DNA of 18,887 bases from Sphingomonadales bacterium UBA6174. GTDB taxonomy: Bacteria > Pseudomonadota > Alphaproteobacteria > Sphingomonadales > Sphingomonadaceae. The stretch spans positions 1 to 18,887 of the forward strand of contig DITW01000076.1 in assembly GCA_002422945.1 (NCBI GenBank). Direction: 5' to 3'. A program made the translations under genes and the position numbers. Below, in pieces: positions 7,736-14,107 of the stretch. Position 1 is the first letter of the stretch; each line of letters opens with the position of its first letter. The notes under the pieces are model-generated. The model was not told the origin of the DNA. It did no database searches and worked only from the letters and a program-made list of their open reading frames with translations.

Positions 7736-7846
7736 ATTTGGTGCCAGTCGGCCAATATCGCTGGTGTCGATGGTTAATGAGTGTCGCTGCCACGGGGGCG
7801 CATGCGCATCAGTGTAAAATCTGCCGACAGTGCTGATGCCCGATCT

Positions 7847-8341
7847 TCAGAACATATATTTGATCTTGATCGCCTGATGCGGGCTTGTGCTGTCAATCAT
7901 GAAGCTAGCGGCGCGAAAAGAGGGTGGGCCGAACAAGATCGCCGGGTTATTGGAAAAGCCGAAACCCTCGCGCGGGATACCAAGCCGCGTATCGAGCCTG
8001 CCATTATTGTTTTCGTCATGGATCAATGACAACGCATATAGCCCATAAGGCAGGTCGCCAAAGCGCACGTCACCGGCCTCGCGCGCGGCGACATTGAGGT
8101 GGCGGGCGGCGGGGTCCTTGGTGCAATCGGGGAAAAACTGCCGGTCGCGCGTCAGGCAAAAGCGCACGACCCCTTTTTGCGAGCGCAACGAGCTTGTTTG
8201 CACGGCCAGCACCGCCCTTGCGACGGTCTGCGCGCTCATTGGTTGGGCAGCGATGTCGGTCGCGGCCTGCAATGGGGCCGGCGCGGATATGGCTGTCGCC
8301 AGCGAAACAGCGGCCAAGGATACGCAACATATATTTTTCAT
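7847..8341 (-). CDS. DUF2141 family secreted protein
   Basis: This 164-residue exported protein has a signal peptide of about 26 residues (hydrophobic core VSLAAVSLATAISA, likely cut after PLQA). The mature part matches DUF2141: DLPYGLYALSLIHDENNNGR at about 96-115 continues as LDTRLGIPREGFGFSNNP and then ILFGPPSF. The acidic, Asn-rich loop (D109 to D117) looks like a calcium or other ion-binding turn, a family feature without proven function. The start ATG 8341 is 5 bases after the stop of the ScfR-type regulator, with GGGG between them, so it is the second gene of that operon. The molecular role of DUF2141 is unknown. Confidence 0.88.
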   Translation of the reverse strand: MKNICCVSLAAVSLATAISAPAPLQAATDIAAQPMSAQTVARAVLAVQTSSLRSQKGVVRFCLTRDRQFFPDCTKDPAARHLNVAAREAGDVRFGDLPYGLYALSLIHDENNNGRLDTRLGIPREGFGFSNNPAILFGPPSFRAASFMIDSTSPHQAIKIKYMF

Positions 8342-8346
8342 CGCCC

Positions 8347-9747
8347 CTAGTCGCCTTCAAAGGTGAAAGGAGTCAAGCCGCGTTCGCGATCATTGACCAC
8401 CAATTCACGGCCAAGCGGCGGGGCAGAGCGCTGCGGGCAATCCTTGCGCGTGCAAAAGGAACAGCCCGGCCCGATCGGCGTGACGGGGCCATGGTCAAGA
8501 TCAATGCCCTTGGCATCGGCAAGGCTGCGCGCGAGCCGTGCCTCCAGCCCGATCGCGACTGAAAATTCGGCCTCGATCTGATTGAAATTACGGCCATGCG
8601 GATGCACCGTGCGGGCCATGGTCAGCCAGCGGCTGCCATTTTCCATCTCAACCAATTGGCGCATGATCTTGCCCGGGCGATCAAAGGCGTGATGGACCTG
8701 CCATAAAGGGCAGCGCGTGCCGCCTTCGACCAATGCGCCATTGCTGGCCCCGGCATAACGTTTCGACACCTGTCCGGCGCGATCGACCCGGACCATGAAA
8801 AAAGGCAGGCCGCGCGCGCCGACGCGATAGAGGGTGGTCAGGCGATGCGCGACCATTTCAAAGCTGACCCCGAAGCGATGGGGCAGAATGACAAGGTCAT
8901 AGCCCGTGCTTTCGCAGGCCTTGAGGAAGCGGGCATAAGGCATCAGCACGGCGGCCGCGAAATAGCTGGTCAAATGGCGGCGGAAAAAGCGCTCGGCGGT
9001 GCGGTCTTCGAATTGCGCGCCTTGCACCAGGCTGTCGATTTCACTCTTCGCCTCTAATTGCGCGATCTGAAAGGCGGTTTGAAAGGCGCGCGAGGCGGCA
9101 TCCAGCAGTTCCGATAGCTGCAATTGCCGCGCATGCAGATCGAGCCGGCGCAATCGGTCGGGCATGACATCCACCGGCAGAATGCGGATGTTGAATTGAT
9201 GAGTGACGCGCAGTCGTTCGCTGAGCGCGGCATAGATGTCGCTGCCCGACAGGCGCAGTTCCTCGGCCAGCGCCTCGGCCTTGTAATCGAGATCGGCGAA
9301 ATGATTGCGCCAGCGCTCGATCTCGCGCCGGACGGCGGCGACGCTGTCGGCCTCGTCCACGAGCGTGCCGCTGCTGCCTGCCGATTGGCGTTCGGCGCGG
9401 TCGAACAACCGGGCGAATGCCTCTGCCGTGGCCGGTGCCGATTCGAGCCATGCGAGCAGTTCCGCCCGGTCGATGCCAAGGTCGGCGAACAGCGGGTCCT
9501 GCAACCGTCGCCGCATCGCATCCGGACCGCCGCCCGGATCATGGCCGACCAGACTGCGCGGATCGAGATCGAAACGGTCGCTGAGCTTGAGCATCAGCCC
9601 CGCCGTCAATGGCCGCTGGTTGCGTTCGAGCAGATTTAAATAGCTGCTGGAAATGCCTAATTGCTCGGCCATGGCATTTTGCGCCAGCGCGCGGGCGCGG
9701 CGCAGGCGGCGCAGGGCGTGTCCCGCAAAGATTTTCTGTTCGGACAT
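8347..9747 (-). CDS. XRE-family short-chain fatty acyl-CoA regulator (ScfR/RamB-like)
   Basis: This 466-residue transcription factor has an N-terminal XRE helix-turn-helix (residues 8-62: HALRRLRRARALAQNAMAEQ, then LGISSSYLNLLERNQRPLT), a long middle region and an IrrE/ImmA-like segment (AAAVLMPYARFLKA, then RFGVSFEMVAHRLTTL) lacking the HExxH protease motif. The C-terminal DUF2083-type tail carries CSFCTRKDC (Cys 429, 432, 437). This architecture is that of ScfR/RamB/PrpC-type regulators, which control glyoxylate, propionate or acetate metabolism in response to acyl-CoA. ATG 9747 was preferred over GTG 9786 because GGAG lies 11 nt upstream and homologues start just before the HTH. It is followed by the DUF2141 gene after 5 bases. 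The usual target genes (aceA, prp genes) are not in the window. Confidence 0.9.
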   Translation of the reverse strand: MSEQKIFAGHALRRLRRARALAQNAMAEQLGISSSYLNLLERNQRPLTAGLMLKLSDRFDLDPRSLVGHDPGGGPDAMRRRLQDPLFADLGIDRAELLAWLESAPATAEAFARLFDRAERQSAGSSGTLVDEADSVAAVRREIERWRNHFADLDYKAEALAEELRLSGSDIYAALSERLRVTHQFNIRILPVDVMPDRLRRLDLHARQLQLSELLDAASRAFQTAFQIAQLEAKSEIDSLVQGAQFEDRTAERFFRRHLTSYFAAAVLMPYARFLKACESTGYDLVILPHRFGVSFEMVAHRLTTLYRVGARGLPFFMVRVDRAGQVSKRYAGASNGALVEGGTRCPLWQVHHAFDRPGKIMRQLVEMENGSRWLTMARTVHPHGRNFNQIEAEFSVAIGLEARLARSLADAKGIDLDHGPVTPIGPGCSFCTRKDCPQRSAPPLGRELVVNDRERGLTPFTFEGD

Positions 9748-9772
9748 GATGCGACGCTCCGGATGGTAAAAC

Positions 9773-9796
9773 TGTAAATAATACACAAAACTTTGC
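9773..9796. promoter_or_regulatory. Putative autoregulatory operator of the ScfR-type gene
   Basis: Two overlapping signals lie 26-49 bases upstream of the regulator start. One is an imperfect palindrome TGTAAATAATACACA (9773-9787). The other is AAAACTTTGC (9787-9796), which matches the first ten bases of the RamB operator consensus AAAACTTTGCAAA known from Corynebacterium. The matches are seen; binding is inferred. The consensus is quoted from memory. Confidence 0.35.
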
Positions 9797-9865
9797 CGTG
9801 CAAGTGTGACTGGATGACCGATGAATCTGGCGGCGGGTGCTAGTCATTTACGGAGTTCTGCGGCT

Positions 9866-9900
9866 AAGGCAGATTCGTAACGCAGATCTCGGCCTTTTTT
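9866..9900 (+). terminator. T-tract hairpin in the ScfR-rph gap
   Basis: AAGGC plus AGAT (9866-9874) can pair with ATCT (9886-9889) and GCCTT (9892-9896), leaving a two-base bulge, and a run of six T follows (9895-9900). This resembles an intrinsic terminator for plus-strand transcription, but no plus-strand gene precedes it, so it would end only a short transcript starting near the regulator promoter. The stem is moderate. Confidence 0.35.
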
Positions 9901-9926
9901 GGTGAAAATCGCCAGTCAAAGCCTGA

Positions 9927-9955
9927 TTGATTTGTAAAGAGTTTCACACTTTAAA
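9927..9955 (+). promoter_or_regulatory. Putative sigma-70 promoter upstream of rph
   Basis: TTGATT (9927-9932) and TTTAAA (9950-9955) are separated by exactly 17 bases, giving 4 of 6 matches to each E. coli hexamer. Transcription would begin near 9962, just before the two stem-loops ending in a terminator. It could serve a small RNA or rph. Confidence 0.5.
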
Positions 9956-9961
9956 GCCGCC

Positions 9962-10040
9962 GCACATCGGCCGCTTTGCACCAGCTTCTTCTGGGGAGGA
10001 GAAGAAACACCCGCCCGGGCAACTGGGCGGGTGTTTTATT
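9962..10040 (+). ncRNA. Candidate small RNA or rph leader/attenuator (~79 nt)
   Basis: A promoter-to-terminator unit with no reading frame of note. It contains a perfectly matched stem-loop at 9985-10004 (CTTCTTCT, GGGG loop, AGGAGAAG; one U-G pair) followed immediately by the terminator hairpin at 10005-10036 and a U-rich tail. The GGGG loop and following AGGAG make a ribosome-site-like purine stretch, part looped and part paired. Because rph begins 116 bases further on in the same direction, the unit may be a stand-alone small RNA, or a 5' leader with attenuation. It was not recognised as a known Rfam family. Confidence 0.45.
10005..10040 (+). terminator. Intrinsic terminator upstream of rph
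   Basis: A perfect 12-bp stem (AAACACCCGCCC at 10005-10016 with GGGCGGGTGTTT at 10025-10036), an 8-base loop and a T-rich tail TTTTATTT. It is the strongest rho-independent terminator in the window. It ends plus-strand transcription before rph, so full rph expression would need read-through or a second promoter in 10041-10150, where no strong one was seen. Confidence 0.8.
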
Positions 10041-10155
10041 TGGTGAGGGTCGCAAACCCTTGGACCATCTTTTCGGACAAACTTGGGCTAGCGAGATTGT
10101 CAGCCAGCGGATATGGAAGCGCCATCATCCGCTTCTCTCTTTTTAAGGAATGCCC

Positions 10156-10872
10156 ATGCGCCCTTCAGGCCGCTCACCCGATCAAATGCGCTCTATCAAC
10201 ATGGAGCCGGGCTTCACCTGCCATGCCGAAGGCTGCTGCTTGGTCAGCTTTGGCAATACGCGGGTGCTGGTCACTGCATCGATCGAAGAAAAAGTGCCGC
10301 CGTTCATGCGCGGCAAGGGTGAAGGCTGGGTCACCGCGGAATATGGCATGTTGCCGCGTGCGACCCATACCCGTTCCAGCCGTGAAGCCGCCAAGGGCAA
10401 GCAATCTGGCCGTACGCAGGAAATTCAGCGCCTGATCGGCCGCTCACTGCGTGCCGTCGTTGATATGAAGGCGCTGGGCGAACGTCAGATCACGATCGAT
10501 TGCGATGTGATTCAGGCCGATGGCGGCACGCGCACTGCGTCGATTTCGGGTGCTTGGGTCGCGCTGCGCCTTGCGGTCGATAAGCTGCTGGCCGAGGGCA
10601 AGCTCACCGTCGATCCGATCCAGAACAAGGTCGCGGCCATCAGTTGCGGCATTTATGAAGGCGTGCCGGTGCTCGACCTCGATTATATCGAAGATAGCAA
10701 CGCCCATGCCGATGCCAATTTTGTCCTGATCGGCGATGGCAATATCGCCGAAGTGCAGGCGACGGCAGAAGGCGCGACCTATGATGAGGAAGCGCTGCTG
10801 CGCTTGCTGCGTCTGGCGCGGATCGGTTGCGCGGAAATCTTCGCGGCGCAGGACCGCGCAACGGGGCGCTGA
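10156..10872 (+). CDS. rph: Ribonuclease PH
   Basis: This phosphorolytic 3'-5' exoribonuclease matures tRNA 3' ends. The 238-residue length is exactly typical and it starts with the classic MRPSGRSPDQMR. Family blocks include GEGWVTAEYGMLPRATHTR (56-73), GRTQEIQRLIGRSLRA (85-100), DCDVIQADGGTRTASISGAW (115-134) and LDLDYIEDSNAHADANFV. ATG 10156 was chosen over ATG 10150, two codons upstream, because AAGGA at 10145-10149 gives 6-base spacing to 10156 and would touch the earlier codon. rdgB follows after 5 bases, the usual rph-rdgB pairing. In many alphaproteobacteria hrcA is divergent from rph; here the neighbour is the ScfR-type regulator. Confidence 0.97.
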   Translation: MRPSGRSPDQMRSINMEPGFTCHAEGCCLVSFGNTRVLVTASIEEKVPPFMRGKGEGWVTAEYGMLPRATHTRSSREAAKGKQSGRTQEIQRLIGRSLRAVVDMKALGERQITIDCDVIQADGGTRTASISGAWVALRLAVDKLLAEGKLTVDPIQNKVAAISCGIYEGVPVLDLDYIEDSNAHADANFVLIGDGNIAEVQATAEGATYDEEALLRLLRLARIGCAEIFAAQDRATGR

Positions 10873-10877
10873 TCCAT

Positions 10878-11489
10878 ATGGTCGAACATCGCAAGCTGGA
10901 GCCGGGTAAGCTCGTCATTGCCAGTCATAACCAAGGCAAGGTGCGTGAAATTCGTGCCTTGCTTGGCCCTTATGGGTTGGAACCGGTCTCGGCCGGGGAA
11001 CTCGGGCTGGATGAACCGGAAGAGACGGGCGATAGCTTCATCGCCAATGCCGAATTGAAGGCGCGGGCGGCGGCGCTCGCATCCGGCATGGTGGCATTGG
11101 CCGATGACAGTGGCCTTGCGGTGGATGCGCTGGACGGCGCGCCGGGGATTTATTCGGCGCGCTGGGCCGGTGACGCCAAGGATTTCGGCCTCGCGATGCA
11201 AAAGGTGCATGAGGCGATGGTCGAACTTGGCGACGAAACCGATACGGCGCGTTTCCTGTGCGCATTGTCGATTGCGTGGCCGGATGGGCATGTCGAAAAC
11301 TTCCTTGGCCGGGTCAATGGCCGCATCGTCTGGCCACCGCGCGGGGACGCAGGGTTCGGTTACGACCCGATTTTCCAGCCGCTTGGCCATGACATTACTT
11401 TTGGTGAGATGGAGCCAGAGGCCAAGCACGCGATCAGCCACCGCGCGGATGCGTTTCACAAGCTGGTGAGGGCGTGTTTGACGCTTTAG
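10878..11489 (+). CDS. rdgB: RdgB/HAM1 family XTP/dITP pyrophosphatase
   Basis: This house-cleaning enzyme hydrolyses dITP, XTP and related non-canonical purine triphosphates to monophosphates. It has 203 residues. Motifs: SHNQGKVREI (16-25, phosphate and base binding), ALADDSGLAVDALDGAPGIY beginning at residue 74 (catalytic acidic region), SARWAG, and GFGYDPIFQP, followed by the family ending (AISHRADAFHKL). ATG 10878 is 5 bases after the rph stop; the longer frame to 10827 overlaps rph and was rejected. No hemW gene follows, although rph-rdgB-hemW is a frequent order in this class; instead the crt operon converges from the other strand. Confidence 0.96.
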   Translation: MVEHRKLEPGKLVIASHNQGKVREIRALLGPYGLEPVSAGELGLDEPEETGDSFIANAELKARAAALASGMVALADDSGLAVDALDGAPGIYSARWAGDAKDFGLAMQKVHEAMVELGDETDTARFLCALSIAWPDGHVENFLGRVNGRIVWPPRGDAGFGYDPIFQPLGHDITFGEMEPEAKHAISHRADAFHKLVRACLTL

Positions 11490-11647
11490 TTTGTTTTACC
11501 GCGTTTTTTGGTGAGTCCCTCAAATGTCGGGCGCGGGCATCTGCCCGCATGGCTTCCTCGCAATAAGCACGGGTGGCTATTTGGCCTTGCGGCGGCCATG
11601 TCGACATTTGGTCGCGCCTCATTCGTGGCGGCTATATCCCCCCACTT

Positions 11648-11718
11648 CGTCACCCTGAACTTGTTTCAGGGTCCATAACCAGACCTGCGCAAGATGCTGA
11701 ACCAAGTTCAGCATGACG
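11648..11718. repeat. REP-like imperfect inverted repeat element
   Basis: A 71-bp element bounded by CGTCA and TGACG. It holds two adjacent hairpins: ACCCTGAA, CTTGT, TTCAGGGT (11652-11672) and ATGCTGAAC, CAA, GTTCAGCAT (11694-11714). Sequences of this CGTCA-CCCTGAA-CTTG type are scattered intergenically in many sphingomonad genomes. It lies between convergent rdgB and crtB and could also serve as a transcript end for either. The flanking sequence (11490-11757) holds no gene. Confidence 0.7.
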
Positions 11719-11757
11719 AGAGAAGGGGGAGGACGGCAGTGTCGCGCAGCCCCCCCC

Positions 11758-12642
11758 CTAAATCGCCTGAAAAAAAGCCTTCATCACCCAGCCGATTTTC
11801 GCGCGCTTTGACGTGGTGATCCGCTGGTCCCATGCGGCTTCGCCCAAACGGGCGGCAGTGCGGGCGATGTCGCCGTAAATGCCTGCCGCCGCCAGCACCG
11901 CCCAGCGGCAGCGGAATGGCAATTGTCGTGCGCCGATCCGGGCCTTGGCCTCATACACCGCGGCCATATCGGCCATGCGATTGGTGAGCTGGGCCAAAGC
12001 GGGCAGATGTGCGGGGGCCATGATATTATCCGGGGCCACGCCCTGTTCGACCAACCACTCCACCGGCAAATAACACCGCCCCGCAGATGCATCCTCGGCA
12101 ATGTCGCGGGCGATGTTGCCCAGTTGGAACGCAAGGCCCAGTGCCTCTGCTGCCTCCAATGTTGCCGCATCATCGGGGCCCACCCCCATGACGAGCGCCA
12201 TCATCCGCCCGACCACGCCCGCGACATGATAGCAATAACGGATGAGGTCGGCTGGCGATTGCGGTCGCCAGCCCGCCGCATCCAGCCGGAACCCCTCTAC
12301 GAGGTCCATCGGATAGGCGCGGGGGAAGTTACATTCGCTCGCAACCAAAGCCAGCCCGTCAAACGCCGGATGGCCGGTCATCTCGCCATCAAGCGCACGC
12401 GCCGTCATCGTCTCGATAAAGGCGAGGCGGGTCTGCGGATCGTCCACCGCGCCCATCGGGCCGCCATGGTCCTGCCCATCGGTGACATCGTCGCAATAGC
12501 GACACCAGGCATATAACAACCACGCCCGTTCCCGCGTGACGGGATCGAACAGCTTGCTGGCCTGACCAAAGGATTTGGAGCCGCGTTCGATGCTGGCTTT
12601 CGCGTGCTCAACCAGCGCAGCGCGATCAGCGGCGCAAGTCAT
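11758..12642 (-). CDS. crtB: Phytoene synthase
   Basis: Condenses two geranylgeranyl diphosphates to 15-cis-phytoene, the first committed carotenoid step. The 294-residue protein has both Asp-rich magnesium-diphosphate motifs: DDVTD at 51-55 in WCRYCDDVTD, and DIAED at 180-184 in LGNIARDIAEDASAGRCYLP. SKSFGQASKLFDP near the N-terminus is also typical. ATG 12642 was chosen over the TTG at 12645. It overlaps the end of crtI by 17 bases, so translation is probably coupled. It is the last gene of crtY-crtI-crtB. A run of nine C (nine G on the coding strand) at 11750-11758 begins at the last base of the stop codon TAG. Confidence 0.96.
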   Translation of the reverse strand: MTCAADRAALVEHAKASIERGSKSFGQASKLFDPVTRERAWLLYAWCRYCDDVTDGQDHGGPMGAVDDPQTRLAFIETMTARALDGEMTGHPAFDGLALVASECNFPRAYPMDLVEGFRLDAAGWRPQSPADLIRYCYHVAGVVGRMMALVMGVGPDDAATLEAAEALGLAFQLGNIARDIAEDASAGRCYLPVEWLVEQGVAPDNIMAPAHLPALAQLTNRMADMAAVYEAKARIGARQLPFRCRWAVLAAAGIYGDIARTAARLGEAAWDQRITTSKRAKIGWVMKAFFQAI

Positions 12643-14107
12643 CAAGCATCAATGCGGCGGTTGCCTTGGCCGAGCCGACGACGCCCGGAATGCCTGCGCC
12701 CGGATGTGTGCCTGCGCCGACGAAATAGAGATTGTCGATCACATCGTCACGATTATGGGTGCGGAACCATGCGGATTGGGTCAGCACCGGTTCAAGGCTG
12801 AACGCGCTGCCGAGATGGGCGTGCAGATCCTGCTCGAAATTTTTCGGCGTATAATGGAATTGGGTGATAATCCGCGCGCGCAGATCGGGGATCAGGCGCT
12901 TTTCAATTTCCGCGAGAATGCGCTCGGCATAGATCGGTGCATAGACATCCCAATCGATCGGCAGCTTGCCCATATGCGGCACCGGGGCAAGCGCATAAAA
13001 GGTCGAACAGCCCTCTGGCGCCATGCTTGGGTCGGTCACGGTCGGGTGATGGAGATAGAGGGAGAAATCCTCGGCCAACACGCCATGATCGTAAATATCT
13101 GCCAGCAGTTCCTTATAGCGCGGGCCGAACAGGATCATATGGTGGGGAATGCCGGGCCAACTGCCCTTGATTCCGAAATGCACCACGAACAGTGAAGGCG
13201 AGAAGGATTTGCGTTCCAGCGACCGCATCGCGCGTTCACCCCGGATCGACCCTGCCATCAGGTCGCGATAGCTATGGACGATATCGGCATTGCTGGCGAC
13301 GGCATCGGCCTCGCCCTGCCAACCGCTTTCGGTCACGACACCGGTCGCCTTATTGCCCATCATCAGGATTTCTTCGACCGGGTCGCCAAGCCGCAAGGTG
13401 CCTCCCAGTCGTTCGAACTGGGTCACCATCGCCGCGATCAGCCGGTTGGTGCCGCCGCGCGCGAACCAGACGCCGCCGTCTTTTTCCAGCTTGTGTATGA
13501 GCGCATAGATCGCGCTCGTCGCCATCGGATTACCGCCGACCAACAGGGTGTGGAACGACAGGGCCTGTCGCAATTGCTCATTTTCGACATAGCTTGAAAC
13601 AATCGAATAGACCGAGCGCCACGCCTGATATTTCGCAAGCGCAGGCGCGGCCTTCAGCATCGCGCCAAAGTTCAGAAAGGCGACATGGCCGAGCTTGACA
13701 TAGCCCTCTTCATAAACGCCCGCTGCATAATCGAGGAAACGGCGATAGCCGTCCACATCCTTGGGATTGAGCTTTCGGATTTCCTCTATCAACGATGTTT
13801 CGTCATTGGAATAATCGAAATTGGTGCCGTCCGGCCAATTCAACCGGTAAAAGGGCATGACCGGATCCAGCGTCACATCATCGGCCATTGACCGACCTGA
13901 CAGCGACCATAATTCCTGCAAACAGGCAGGGTCGGTGATGACGGTCGGCCCGGCATCGAAGACGAACCCATCTTTTTCCCAGACATAGGCGCGGCCACCG
14001 GCCTTGTCCCGTGCCTCGACAATGGTGGTGGCGATGCCCGCCGATTGCAGGCGTATCGCCAATGCGAGGCCGCCAAAGCCTGCGCCGATCACAATTGCTT
14101 TTTTCAA
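12626..14107 (-). CDS. crtI: Phytoene desaturase (lycopene-forming type)
   Basis: FAD-dependent bacterial-type desaturase that introduces the conjugated double bonds turning phytoene into lycopene. It has 493 residues, the usual CrtI length. The N-terminal dinucleotide fold is KKAIVIGAGFGGLALAIRLQ, followed by EARDKAGGRAYVWEKDGFVFD. The C-terminal CrtI signature is VGAGTHPGAGIPGVVGSAKA. The start is a TTG at 14107: its last two bases are shared with the crtY stop (TTGA arrangement), AAGGG lies 6 bases upstream, and the family N-terminus begins exactly there. The longer frame to 14200 lies inside crtY and was rejected. Confidence 0.95.
   Translation of the reverse strand: MKKAIVIGAGFGGLALAIRLQSAGIATTIVEARDKAGGRAYVWEKDGFVFDAGPTVITDPACLQELWSLSGRSMADDVTLDPVMPFYRLNWPDGTNFDYSNDETSLIEEIRKLNPKDVDGYRRFLDYAAGVYEEGYVKLGHVAFLNFGAMLKAAPALAKYQAWRSVYSIVSSYVENEQLRQALSFHTLLVGGNPMATSAIYALIHKLEKDGGVWFARGGTNRLIAAMVTQFERLGGTLRLGDPVEEILMMGNKATGVVTESGWQGEADAVASNADIVHSYRDLMAGSIRGERAMRSLERKSFSPSLFVVHFGIKGSWPGIPHHMILFGPRYKELLADIYDHGVLAEDFSLYLHHPTVTDPSMAPEGCSTFYALAPVPHMGKLPIDWDVYAPIYAERILAEIEKRLIPDLRARIITQFHYTPKNFEQDLHAHLGSAFSLEPVLTQSAWFRTHNRDDVIDNLYFVGAGTHPGAGIPGVVGSAKATAALMLDDLRR

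Noticed and set aside
8347..9747. Active IrrE/ImmA metalloprotease
   Set aside because: No HExxH motif is present in the IrrE-like region.
11750..11758. Nine-C homopolymer at the crtB stop as a phase-variation tract
   Set aside because: On the coding strand it begins at the last base of the stop codon, so slippage would not change the protein.
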